From Cellvibrionales bacterium (GTDB lineage Bacteria; Pseudomonadota; Gammaproteobacteria; Pseudomonadales; JAHEGP01), in the NCBI GenBank assembly GCA_024645065.1, contig JAHEGP010000017.1, positions 1 to 21,833 of the forward strand: a DNA stretch of 21,833 bases, in the 5' to 3' direction. Both the position numbers and the translations under genes were made by a program. Shown here one piece after another: positions 6,511 through 14,122 of this stretch. Each line of letters starts with the position of its first letter. Position 1 is the stretch's first letter. The notes under the pieces are model-generated. The model was not told the DNA's origin. It did not search any database and saw only the letters and a list, made by a program, of their open reading frames with translations.

Positions 6511-7791
6511 ATGAGTCGCAGTGAAGAGCTCTTTAGCGAAGCAGAGCGTTACATTCCCGGCGGTGTCAATTCGCCGGTACGCGCATTCAAGGCGGTGGGT
6601 GGCACACCGCTATTCATCGAACGCGCCAGGGGGGCCCATATTTTCGACGCTGACGGCAAAGAATACATCGACTATGTGCTGTCATGGGGCCCCATGATTC
6701 TGGGCCACTCCCACCCGGAAGTGCTGGCCGCCGTATGCGAGGCCGCAGCCAACGGGCTAAGTTTTGGCGCCCCGACGGAGTCGGAAATCAGCCTGGCTCG
6801 CATGGTGTGCGACATCATGCCGAACATGGACCTGGTGCGAATGGTCAACTCCGGAACCGAGGCGACCATGAGTGCTATCCGCCTGGCGCGCGGTTATACC
6901 GGGCGCGACAAAATCATCAAGTTCGAAGGCTGTTACCACGGCCATTCAGACTCTTTGCTCATCAAAGCAGGGTCTGGCGCCCTCACCCTTGGGGTGCCCA
7001 GTTCACCGGGTGTCCCTGCCTGCCTGGCAGAGCACACTATCACCCTGCCTTACAACGATGCCGCTGCGCTGCAAGCGGCTTTCTCGAGCTGGGGAGAACA
7101 GGTCGCCTGCGTCATTGTCGAGCCGGTAGTCGGTAACATGAACTGCGTGCCACCGGTGCCCGGCTTCCTGGAGGCTATACGCGCTCAGTGTGACCAATAT
7201 GGCGCCGTATTCATTATCGACGAAGTGATGACTGGCTTCCGCCTCGGGCTACAAGGCGCCCAGGGACACTTCGGTATCGAGGCAGACATCACGACCCTGG
7301 GCAAGGTGATCGGGGGCGGCATGCCGGTGGGAGCGTTTGGCGGCAAGCGGCGGATCATGGAGCAGATTGCCCCACTCGGCCCGGTCTACCAGGCGGGGAC
7401 TCTGGCCGGCAACCCGGTCGCCATGCATGCCGGGCTAAAAACCCTGGAACTGATTAGCGTACCCGGCTTTTACGCGCCGATATTCGAACGTGTCGAGCAA
7501 CTGCTCAACGGGCTGAGATCCCTGGCGCAGGAGGCAGGAATTCCCTTCACCACCAATCATGTAGGCTCCATGTTCGGATTTTTCTTTAGTGAAGAAGAGC
7601 CCATAACCAACTACCAACAGGTCATGGCCTGTGATAACGCACGGTTTAATCGCTTCTTTCACCTGATGTTGGATAACGGGGTCTATCTGGCTCCCGCTTC
7701 CTATGAAGCGGGTTTTATGTCTGCAGCCCACACGCCGGCGTTAATCGACCAGACTCTGGAAGCGGCCAGAGCCGCTTTTGCTCAGCTGTAA
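6511..7791 (+). CDS. hemL: Glutamate-1-semialdehyde 2,1-aminomutase HemL
   Basis: 426 residues, exactly the usual length. This PLP enzyme converts glutamate-1-semialdehyde to 5-aminolevulinate, the first dedicated tetrapyrrole intermediate of the C5 pathway. The PLP lysine is Lys265 in TTLGKVIGGGMPVGAFGG, the same number as in E. coli. Other signatures are YIPGGVNSPVRAF at the N-terminus, MVNSGTEATMSAIRLAR (PLP phosphate binding), FEGCYHGHSDSLL, FIIDEVMTGFR with the cofactor Asp, and YQAGTLAGNPVA. The ATG is preceded by GGGGA. It is the last gene of the ClC - hemJ - hemL unit and converges on nrdJb. HemJ acts later in the same pathway. Confidence 0.98.
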   Translation: MSRSEELFSEAERYIPGGVNSPVRAFKAVGGTPLFIERARGAHIFDADGKEYIDYVLSWGPMILGHSHPEVLAAVCEAAANGLSFGAPTESEISLARMVCDIMPNMDLVRMVNSGTEATMSAIRLARGYTGRDKIIKFEGCYHGHSDSLLIKAGSGALTLGVPSSPGVPACLAEHTITLPYNDAAALQAAFSSWGEQVACVIVEPVVGNMNCVPPVPGFLEAIRAQCDQYGAVFIIDEVMTGFRLGLQGAQGHFGIEADITTLGKVIGGGMPVGAFGGKRRIMEQIAPLGPVYQAGTLAGNPVAMHAGLKTLELISVPGFYAPIFERVEQLLNGLRSLAQEAGIPFTTNHVGSMFGFFFSEEEPITNYQQVMACDNARFNRFFHLMLDNGVYLAPASYEAGFMSAAHTPALIDQTLEAARAAFAQL

Positions 7792-7862
7792 TCAGAGCCC
7801 TGGCGCCAGTAGACTGGCAGAAGCAATTGCCCACTGGCGCAATCGCCTGCCCGATGCATTGC

Positions 7863-8567
7863 TCAAGAGCACTTGGAATCCCCGCAGTTCAGGCAGGTCA
7901 TACAACCGTCCAGCATAATGCTTGCCTTGGTATAACATTTGTTACAGAGCTGCGCAGATTCTGGAAACTCGCTGCTGGCAGCGTTGGCATTGCCCCCGGA
8001 CTGGTTTTGCTTGGCCTCATACTCCGCGCGCTTCTGATCGAGAATTTGTTGGCGGTGTTCATCCAGTGCCTCATCCTTGATCAAGCCAATCATCTTCATA
8101 TGCGTTTCAATCGCATCACCGATCTCGGCCACCAGCGAGGGCATAAAACGGCCGCCTTTCTTGAAGTAGCCCCCCTGGGGATCGAATACGGCCTTCATTT
8201 CTTCCACCAGGAAAGTCACATCGCCGCCCTTGCGAAACACCGCCGAAATGACTCGCGTGAGTGCTACTACCCACTGGAAGTGATCCATATTCTTGGAATT
8301 GATGAACACCTCGAAGGGGCGCCGAAGCTCATGGTCGGTACCCTGATTGAGGATCATGTCGTTGATGGTAATGTAGAGAGCATGCTCCGACCCCGGAGTC
8401 TTGATCTTGTAGGTTGATCCATGCAGCATCTCCGGCCGGTCGACCTTTTCATGCATGTGGACAATATTATTGGCCTGCTCCTCGACTGCAGCTTGTTGCC
8501 GCGCCGAAATCTCCTCTTTATCGACTACCTTGTAGCCGACAATTTCCTTATCGATTTTAATCGCCAT
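7863..8567 (-). CDS. nrdJb: Class II ribonucleotide reductase accessory/C-terminal subunit NrdJb (TSCPD domain)
   Basis: 234 residues. The central part (about 50-135: STYKIKTPGSEHALYITIND, PFEVFINSKN, RVISAVFRKG, FDPQGGYF) is the TSCPD domain found at the C-terminus of long NrdJ and NrdZ enzymes. The tail is rich in cysteine: Cys208/211, 222/225, 228 and 233. It looks like a zinc ribbon followed by the mobile redox pair that re-reduces the active site. Pseudomonas has the same split, with NrdJb as the separate C-terminal piece working with NrdJa. Start ATG 8567 has AGAAGGTGA just upstream. It lies 86 bases after nrdJa, and the gap contains two stable hairpins (separate entries). Confidence 0.9.
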   Translation of the reverse strand: MAIKIDKEIVGYKVVDKEEISARQQAAVEEQANNIVHMHEKVDRPEMLHGSTYKIKTPGSEHALYITINDMILNQGTDHELRRPFEVFINSKNMDHFQWVVALTRVISAVFRKGGDVTFLVEEMKAVFDPQGGYFKKGGRFMPSLVAEIGDAIETHMKMIGLIKDEALDEHRQQILDQKRAEYEAKQNQSGGNANAASSEFPESAQLCNKCYTKASIMLDGCMTCLNCGDSKCS

Positions 8568-8590
8568 GGTTTCACCTTCTGGTATCTGCG

Positions 8591-8621
8591 ATCGCTGGTG
8601 GATGGAACGCTCACCAGCGAT
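8591..8621 (-). other. Intercistronic 10-bp inverted repeat between nrdJa and nrdJb
   Basis: The arms ATCGCTGGTG (8591-8600) and CACCAGCGAT (8612-8621) are perfect reverse complements separated by 11 bases. In the nrdJab transcript this is a strong stem-loop about 24 bases upstream of the nrdJb start. No U-tract follows on the minus strand, so it is not a Rho-independent terminator. It may protect mRNA ends or set the ratio of the two subunits. Confidence 0.6.
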
Positions 8622-8647
8622 GTCATCACTGCCAAGCTAGTTGCGCA

Positions 8648-8663
8648 CCGGCTTTACAGCCGG
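8648..8663 (-). other. GUAA tetraloop hairpin containing the nrdJa stop codon
   Basis: On the transcript strand the 16 bases read CCGGCT-GTAA-AGCCGG: a perfect 6-bp stem closed by a GNRA-type tetraloop. The loop's last three bases are the TAA stop codon of nrdJa (8656-8654). The structure ends 26 bases before the longer inverted repeat begins. Confidence 0.5.
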
Positions 8664-10807
8664 CCGTAATAGCCTTCCTTGAGGGCATCGAACAGGTTGG
8701 CGGCGGAGTGAATCTCGCCGTCATACTCAACTTCCTCGTTACCTTTTAGCTCGAGCGTGCTGCCATCATTGAGCTTGAATTGATAAAGCGTGTTTTCCAG
8801 GTCTTTCTCTTTAACCAACACGCCCTGGAACGCTTCCGGATTGAAACGGAAGGTCGTGCAGCCCTTCAGTCCCTGCTCATAGGCATACAGGTAGATATCC
8901 TTGAAGTCCTCGTAGTCGTAGTCAGTGGGTACGTTGGCGGTTTTGGAAATGGAAGAGTCTATCCATTTTTGCGCCGCTGCCTGCACGTCTACGTGCTGCC
9001 TGGGAGAAATATCGTCAGCGCTGATAAAGTAATCCGGCAGGGCATGACCCGGTTCCTTTGCATCGGGTATCGCATTGGAGTTCACCAGCTCGCGGTAAGC
9101 CAGTAGCTCGTAGGAGTACACATTCACTTTTTCCTTGCTCTTCTTGCCCTCGCGAATCACATTGCGCGAGTAATGATGGGCGAAGCTCGGCTCGATGCCG
9201 TTACTCGCATTGTTCGCCAGCGACAGTGAAATGGTTCCGGTGGGGGCGATTGAACTGTGATGCGTAAAACGACAACCATGCTGTGCCATCTCGTCAATCA
9301 GTTCAGGGGCAATCTCCGCCACTCGCTGCATATAGCGGCTGTATCGGGCATGTAGCACCTTGCCGGGCAAGCTGTCGCCAACCCGAATACCATCGCGCGC
9401 CATCTCGGGCCGTTGACGCAACATCGCCGCGGTCACTTCAAACTCTTCCTCAAGCAGCGGCGCAGCGCCCTTTTCCCTGGCCAAATCCAGCCCGGTGCGC
9501 CAGCCGGTGATTGCCATTTCGCGGCTAACCTGTTCCGTAAACTCCAGCGATGCGGCGCTGCCGTACTTCATGCCCATCAGGGTCATGGTGGTACCTAGCC
9601 CCAGAAAACCCATACCGTGGCGACGCTTGCGGGTAATTTCATCGCGCTGTCGATCCAGCGGCAAACCGTTAATTTCCACCACGTTGTCGAGCATCCGGGT
9701 GAACACCGCCACCACCTCTCGAAACTCTTCCCAATCGAACCAGGCATTTGCGGTGAAGGGTTCGCGTACAAACCTCGTCAGGTTGACAGACCCCAGCAGG
9801 CAACTGCCGTAGGGCGGAAGGGGTTGCTCGCCACAGGGGTTGGTGGCGCGGATGTTCTCGCAAAACCAGTTGTTATTCAGCTCATTGACCTTGTCGATCA
9901 GGATGAAACCCGGCTCAGCGTAATCATAGGTAGACGCCATGATGACGTTCCAAAGTTTACCGGCACGGATTACCCGGGATACCTTGCAGGCGATCAAACC
10001 GGCTTCATTTTTCAGGTAATTCCCGTTGTCCATGTGGTCGCAAACCCGCCACACCACCTGTGCCGGGTCATTCACATCGACCCCCTCGGCTTCCTCCCTG
10101 CTCATCGGATAGGCGAGCTGCCAGTCGGCATCGTCTTTTACTGCTTGCATAAACTCTTCGGTAATCAGCAGTGAAAGGTTGAACTGGCGCAGACGGCCGT
10201 CCTCACGTTTGGCCCGTATAAACTCTATGACATCGGGGTGACCTATATCGAAAGTGGCCATCTGGGCGCCTCGGCGACCGCCGGCAGACGATACGGTAAA
10301 ACACATTTTGTCGTAAATATCCATAAACGACAGCGGACCGGAGGTGTATGCGCCGGCACCGGAAACATAGGCTCCGCGTGGCCGCAAGGTTGAAAACTCG
10401 TAACCGATGCCGCAGCCCGCTTTTAGTGTCAAGCCGGCTTCGAGATTTTTGCCGAGAATGCCTTCCATGGAGTCAGGGATGGTACCCGATACGGTGCAAT
10501 TGATCGTTGAGGTCGCTGGCTTGTGCTCCTGGGCACCTGCGTTGGAGGTAATACGCCCGGCCGGAATAGCACCATGTCGCAGTGCCCACAGGAATCGACC
10601 GAACCATTTCTCACGCTGTTCAGGGCTTGCCTCGACATCGGCCAACGCACGCGCCACGCGCTGGTAGGTGGCATCGATATCGGCGTCTACCGCACTACCC
10701 TGCTTGTCTTTCAAACGGTATTTCTTGTCCCAAATATCCAGCGATGCTTCCTGCAGGGGAATCTCACTGGTGCGTCCTGGTTTCTTGACCAAATCTAGAT
10801 GTGCCAT
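8654..10807 (-). CDS. nrdJa: Class II (adenosylcobalamin-dependent) ribonucleotide reductase catalytic subunit NrdJa
   Basis: 717 residues from ATG 10807. The frame opens at GTG 10831, but AGGATAGG (10821-10814) lies 6 bases before the ATG. The enzyme makes deoxyribonucleotides independently of oxygen, using B12 to create the thiyl radical. Visible catalytic set: Cys104 in STINCTVSG, Cys336 in SCLLGSVNL (redox pair) and NPCGEQ with Asn323, Cys325 (radical site) and Glu327. GIGYEFSTLRPRG, SFMDIYDKM and GGRRGAQMATF are also family-typical. The protein ends soon after TTFRFNPEAF and lacks the TSCPD/Cys-rich tail, which is encoded by nrdJb just downstream. Two NrdR boxes lie about 290 bases upstream. 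Confidence 0.95.
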   Translation of the reverse strand: MAHLDLVKKPGRTSEIPLQEASLDIWDKKYRLKDKQGSAVDADIDATYQRVARALADVEASPEQREKWFGRFLWALRHGAIPAGRITSNAGAQEHKPATSTINCTVSGTIPDSMEGILGKNLEAGLTLKAGCGIGYEFSTLRPRGAYVSGAGAYTSGPLSFMDIYDKMCFTVSSAGGRRGAQMATFDIGHPDVIEFIRAKREDGRLRQFNLSLLITEEFMQAVKDDADWQLAYPMSREEAEGVDVNDPAQVVWRVCDHMDNGNYLKNEAGLIACKVSRVIRAGKLWNVIMASTYDYAEPGFILIDKVNELNNNWFCENIRATNPCGEQPLPPYGSCLLGSVNLTRFVREPFTANAWFDWEEFREVVAVFTRMLDNVVEINGLPLDRQRDEITRKRRHGMGFLGLGTTMTLMGMKYGSAASLEFTEQVSREMAITGWRTGLDLAREKGAAPLLEEEFEVTAAMLRQRPEMARDGIRVGDSLPGKVLHARYSRYMQRVAEIAPELIDEMAQHGCRFTHHSSIAPTGTISLSLANNASNGIEPSFAHHYSRNVIREGKKSKEKVNVYSYELLAYRELVNSNAIPDAKEPGHALPDYFISADDISPRQHVDVQAAAQKWIDSSISKTANVPTDYDYEDFKDIYLYAYEQGLKGCTTFRFNPEAFQGVLVKEKDLENTLYQFKLNDGSTLELKGNEEVEYDGEIHSAANLFDALKEGYYGRL

Positions 10808-10813
10808 TAATAA

Positions 10814-10821
10814 CCTATCCT
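10814..10821 (-). promoter_or_regulatory. Ribosome-binding site that fixes the nrdJa start
   Basis: AGGATAGG on the minus strand ends 6 bases before ATG 10807 and lies inside the reading frame that begins at GTG 10831. It therefore supports the ATG as the real start. Confidence 0.7.
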
Positions 10822-11093
10822 GTCGAGTCACAGCCCTGTGATCAAATTAGTGTTTTGCCCGGCTCGTCGCCAGACACGCTCTATCTGCCGCGAATGGATA
10901 TCGCGACTGGCCCGTTCGGGGCGTTGTTGTGAAAAAACTGTTCCGGAACCGGCTTTTTATACCTTACGGCAGCTCTTCTTATCGTGTTTTTTATCGATGG
11001 AATGTTCTATCGGCGCCAGCGAGCGCACCGGGAATACGGCTCGCTGCAAAGCTGGAACATGCTGCCAACTCGCCATCGACCAAAAAAAGTGTA

Positions 11094-11109
11094 GCACAAT
11101 ATGTAGTAG
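11094..11109 (-). promoter_or_regulatory. NrdR box, promoter-proximal
   Basis: GCACAATATGTAGTAG (plus strand) matches all the most conserved positions of the NrdR consensus (acaCwAtATaTwGtgt) and 12 of 16 overall. It overlaps a possible -10 (minus-strand TACATA, 11105-11100), with a weak -35 TTTTCA 18 bases upstream. Repression of ribonucleotide reductase genes by NrdR is well established. Confidence 0.65.
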
Positions 11110-11134
11110 CCAAAAGGCATTTTTGAAAAAAAAA

Positions 11135-11150
11135 GCACTACATGTAGATC
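11135..11150 (-). promoter_or_regulatory. NrdR box, promoter-distal
   Basis: GCACTACATGTAGATC (plus strand) has the perfect palindromic core CTACATGTAG and matches every strongly conserved position of the NrdR consensus. It lies 41 bases from the first box, four helical turns, so both boxes face the same side of the DNA as expected for cooperative NrdR binding. Confidence 0.65.
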
Positions 11151-11242
11151 AAAAAACCATTGACAAGCATTCCCACCATGGAATCCACGGGCTACCGGGT
11201 TAGTGCCCACTTGCAAGAAATTTTGGCGGCCCTGTCCGGGCA

Positions 11243-11857
11243 TCAGGAGCCGATGCGCAGGGTTTCGAATTGGGCCATTCCCGCTGCCGCCAAAAACTCA
11301 TCGAGCATCGCCAGGCTCAAGCCCCAGATACAACGCCCCGCGAAGTAATAACACGGCAGTTGCAGGTCGGCGCCATCGTATTTCCAGTCCATTTTTTGTC
11401 GGTTGGCGGTGTCAGCAAGGAAACCCAGAGGTACCCAAAGTATATCGGCCACCTCGTAATTCGCCCTTAGTACGGGCCTGCCGGAAATGGAAAACACATA
11501 GGGTGTCACCAGCATGGCACTTCTACCCGATCGAATATGGGTCGCCATGTCCGACAGCCGCCCTATCAGCTCCCCGTGTAGCTCCACATCGAGGCCAATC
11601 TCCTCATGGGTCTCGCGGGTGGCGGCCGCGTAGCTGTGGGCATCTGTTGGATCCACGCGCCCGCCGGGAAATCCCATGTGCCCCGACCAGGGGTCACCCT
11701 CGCGATGGGAACGCTCTATCATCAATACCTCGGCCCCTGTCGCCGGCTGATCGCGCAACAACAGAGTAACGGCGGACCGCCGTCGCTGCTCGCGATCGGG
11801 AGAGCGAGTGGGTCGAAAACCAGAGAGTTGTTCGGCAATCGAATGGACAGATTTCAT
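11243..11857 (-). CDS. NudL-like Nudix hydrolase (probable CoA pyrophosphatase family)
   Basis: 204 residues. The Nudix motif is GFPGGRVDPTD (62-72) followed by AAATRETHEEIGL (77-89). This FPGGxxDxxD...AAxRExxEEIG form, with Asp in place of the usual motif Glu, is that of the NudL/YeaB (UPF0035) group, which cleaves CoA and CoA esters to 4'-phosphopantetheine and 3',5'-ADP. The preceding segment VLMIERSHREGDPWSGHMG is the family's substrate loop but only partly matches the CoA signature, so substrate is uncertain. It is cytosolic, with no signal peptide. It is divergent from the double ABC gene with 68 bases between the starts. The nrdJ control region follows its 3' end. Confidence 0.88.
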   Translation of the reverse strand: MKSVHSIAEQLSGFRPTRSPDREQRRRSAVTLLLRDQPATGAEVLMIERSHREGDPWSGHMGFPGGRVDPTDAHSYAAATRETHEEIGLDVELHGELIGRLSDMATHIRSGRSAMLVTPYVFSISGRPVLRANYEVADILWVPLGFLADTANRQKMDWKYDGADLQLPCYYFAGRCIWGLSLAMLDEFLAAAGMAQFETLRIGS

Positions 11858-11925
11858 GGCCGGGATTGTAACCCAAGCCGACCCCGCGGAGTTATACTGC
11901 GGCGAATTTCAAAGGCATATCGAAT

Positions 11926-13428
11926 ATGTCCCGGCTCCTGATCAGTCTCTCCAAAATCCGTTGCAATCTTGATCGCGATCACCGTTTCGAGGGGCTCAGC
12001 TGGCAACTGTTTCAGGGGGAACAGTGGGCGGTGGTCGGTGCTAATGGTTCGGGAAAAACCACGTTCTCCAGCTTGCTTGGCGGCCAGCTGGCAATCGCCT
12101 CGGGGCAACGCAATTACGCACCGGGATTCGATCCCGTCCAGGATATCGCTTACGTGAGCTTTGAATTACAGAAACAGCTGTGTGACCGTGACCAGCGCCT
12201 GGATATGAGCGAGCTCAGCGAAGCTGCTTTCGATCCTGGCACCACGGCCAGACAAGCCATTTTACAGGGCCGGCCAGCCCCGGCCGATCTGGGTGCGCAG
12301 TGTCAGCGCTATGGGTTGGAATCCTTGCTGGAAACCGGGATTCGCTACCTGTCATCGGGCGAGATGCGCAAGGTATTGTTGCTCCGGGGTTTGCTGCAAC
12401 AACCGCAACTGCTGATCCTCGACGACCCACTCGAGGGGCTGGACCGGATTGCCCGGCCAGAGCTCGCCCAAATGCTGCAGGACGCCATGGATGGAGGGCA
12501 GCAGGTATTGCTTTTGACCCGGCGCAAACAGGACCTGCCCCGGGCCATCAGTCACATCCTGTTACTCCAGGACATGGAGCTTGTCGCCAGCGGTTGCCGC
12601 GCCCGAGTGATGGCAAGCCGGGAGTGGGCCGGGCTGTTGCCTCCCTTGCCCCGGCTTCCCGACGCTTTGCCACCCCCAGCTGCAGGTCACCCGGTTTTTC
12701 GACCCGACCCGGCGATAGCCCCTATTGTCGGCCAGCAGTTGACGGCAAGTTACCAGGGCAAAACGGTGTTGCGGAATGTGGACCTGGTGCTTGAGCAGGG
12801 CGAGCACATTGCCATTCGAGGGCCCAATGGTTGCGGCAAATCAACCCTGCTCAACCTGGTCTGCGGCGAAAACCACAAAGCGTACGGCCAGCAGCTCAAG
12901 CTGTATGGCCGCCAACGCGGTAGCGGCGAAACCCTGTGGCAGGTAAAAGCGTTATTTGGCGTGGTGTCCAATCAGGTTCAGGCAAAGTACGTGCGCGGAT
13001 GGAATGCCCTCGAGGTGGTGGTTAGCGGCTTTTATCATTCTGTCGGGCTCTACCGCGATACCGGTGCCAGCGAGAAAAAGGCGGCTCTGGCCTGGCTGGG
13101 CGCTCTGAAGCTGGAAGACATCGCCGGGCAAGGCTTCGCTACCCTGTCTTACGGCCAGCAACGCCTGGTGTTGCTGGCCAGAGCCATGGTTGCCCATCCA
13201 CCGCTACTGGTTCTGGACGAAGCATGCACCGGCCTGGACGACTATCATCGGGACAGCCTGCTGCAATTGCTGGATTTCATTGCCGCCAATAGCGCCACCC
13301 AATTTCTTTACGTGAGCCACCTGGCCGATGACATTCCGACATGCATCAATCGTACCCTGGAATTTATCCCCCATCCGGATGGGCTGTATCGCCTGGTCGA
13401 TGTCAGCGCTAACCCGCCGCGTCCTTGA
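11926..13428 (+). CDS. ModF/PhrA-like protein with two fused ABC ATPase domains
   Basis: 500 residues, two nucleotide-binding domains and no membrane helix. Domain 1 has Walker A GANGSGKT (38-45), signature LSSGEM (142-147) and Walker B LLILDD (162-167). Domain 2 has GPNGCGKS (299-306), LSYGQQ (407-412), Walker B LLVLDE (427-432) and the H-loop His465. Domain 1 has Asp167 instead of the catalytic Glu and TRR where the H-loop His is expected (about 198-200). Domain 2 is complete except that DEP reads DEA. Size and domain order match E. coli ModF, but no molybdate transport genes are here. It could drive an unlinked transporter or act as a soluble ATPase. ATG 11926 follows AAAGG; TATACT at 11893-11898 may be its -10. 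Confidence 0.85.
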   Translation: MSRLLISLSKIRCNLDRDHRFEGLSWQLFQGEQWAVVGANGSGKTTFSSLLGGQLAIASGQRNYAPGFDPVQDIAYVSFELQKQLCDRDQRLDMSELSEAAFDPGTTARQAILQGRPAPADLGAQCQRYGLESLLETGIRYLSSGEMRKVLLLRGLLQQPQLLILDDPLEGLDRIARPELAQMLQDAMDGGQQVLLLTRRKQDLPRAISHILLLQDMELVASGCRARVMASREWAGLLPPLPRLPDALPPPAAGHPVFRPDPAIAPIVGQQLTASYQGKTVLRNVDLVLEQGEHIAIRGPNGCGKSTLLNLVCGENHKAYGQQLKLYGRQRGSGETLWQVKALFGVVSNQVQAKYVRGWNALEVVVSGFYHSVGLYRDTGASEKKAALAWLGALKLEDIAGQGFATLSYGQQRLVLLARAMVAHPPLLVLDEACTGLDDYHRDSLLQLLDFIAANSATQFLYVSHLADDIPTCINRTLEFIPHPDGLYRLVDVSANPPRP

Positions 13429-13541
13429 GCCAGGGCCAGTACAAGCAGATGCCCGGAACGGGCTGCAATACACAGCAGTGAGTGATCGGGTCGACTCCGC
13501 TGCGGCGGCAGACAACGACCGAAACCCCGGCGCTTGTTCCA

Positions 13542-14045
13542 CTACCAGTCCGAGTCGCCATCGCTGGCCGCCAACTCACACTGCGCGAGCAAACGGTCAA
13601 TGGGCTCCTTGTAGTGGTTACCGGTATCCAGTGCGCTGGCTTTGCGCGCCAATTGGCTGGCGCTAGCCACCTCACCCTTGTCGAACTGGAGGACGCCAAG
13701 TACGTAGTAAACCCGGGGGCTGCGCGGATCGATCCGCAGGGCGCGCTCCGCCATACTGATGGCACCTTCAATATCTCCCTGATCCCTGCGTTGCATGGCC
13801 TCACCCAACAACTGTTCCACCGCACTGGCAGTCGGTGCGGGGGTAATCACCGACGGTGTTACGACCTCCGGGGCTGGCGGGACCGCGTCCGGGGCTGGTG
13901 TCACGGTGGCCGAGGGAGCTGGCGCCGTTACCGGTGGCGCCGCGGCCTCTCCCGGTTGGGCATCGCCCTCCCAATCAACCGGCAAGCCGGCACATGCAGT
14001 CAACAACAACGCCCCGCTCACAATCAGGAGATGCCGGTAAGTCAT
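13542..14045 (-). CDS. lpoP: LpoP-like TPR lipoprotein, candidate activator of PBP1b
   Basis: 167 residues. The signal peptide MTYRHLLIVSGALLLTAC ends in a lipobox with Cys18 as the lipidated residue; the following Ala does not signal inner-membrane retention, so outer-membrane sorting is expected. A Pro/Ala/Thr-rich, probably disordered linker (about 30-73) leads to a tetratricopeptide domain (about 75-155), with repeats around GDIEGAISMAERALRIDPRSP and YYVLGVLQFDKGEVASASQLARKASAL. This plan - lipid anchor, flexible linker, TPR - and the location next to the PBP1b gene match LpoP of Pseudomonas aeruginosa, which stimulates PBP1b across the periplasm. GAGGA precedes the ATG. It follows mrcB by 77 bases on the same strand. 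The function is inferred from architecture and context. Confidence 0.8.
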   Translation of the reverse strand: MTYRHLLIVSGALLLTACAGLPVDWEGDAQPGEAAAPPVTAPAPSATVTPAPDAVPPAPEVVTPSVITPAPTASAVEQLLGEAMQRRDQGDIEGAISMAERALRIDPRSPRVYYVLGVLQFDKGEVASASQLARKASALDTGNHYKEPIDRLLAQCELAASDGDSDW

Positions 14046-14122
14046 GAGTCTGTCCTCAGCACTGGTTAGTCAAGCCATGGTAGCCGCATATGTTAGCGCA
14101 TTTTGTTTTACCGGCGCAGCAG

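Larger units (their letters stand above)
10808..11242 (-). other. Non-coding region upstream of nrdJa (long leader plus control region)
   Basis: This 435-base gap, the longest in the window, has no convincing gene on either strand. From the nrdJa end it holds the ribosome-binding site, then roughly 270 bases of probable leader, then two NrdR boxes at 11094-11109 and 11135-11150, then the 3' flank of the Nudix gene. The leader contains the perfect palindrome GTTCCGGAAC (10940-10949), flanked by A6 on one side and T5 on the other, and the small stem CCCG-TT-CGGG (10911-10920). I looked for the conserved core of a cobalamin riboswitch because the product needs B12, and did not recognise one by eye. 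Confidence 0.5.

Noticed and set aside
7803..7840. 8-bp inverted repeat GCGCCAGT / ACTGGCGC after hemL as terminator
   Set aside because: A 22-base loop and no T-run on either strand; a competing small hairpin in the same bases.
7827..8417. 196-residue plus-strand open frame
   Set aside because: Antisense to nrdJb, which has a TSCPD domain and Cys motifs; no protein family features in the plus frame.
10808..11090. Cobalamin riboswitch in the nrdJa leader
   Set aside because: Searched for by eye because NrdJ uses B12; no recognisable B12-box core on the transcript strand.
11866..11898. Complete promoter for the double ABC gene (TTGTAA with TATACT)
   Set aside because: The -10 TATACT is good but the only -35-like hexamer is 21 bases away, too far for a standard sigma70 promoter, so only the -10 is mentioned.
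13451..13463. GCCCG-GAA-CGGGC hairpin between the ABC gene and lpoP
   Set aside because: Five-pair stem without U-tract; could be chance in GC-rich sequence.
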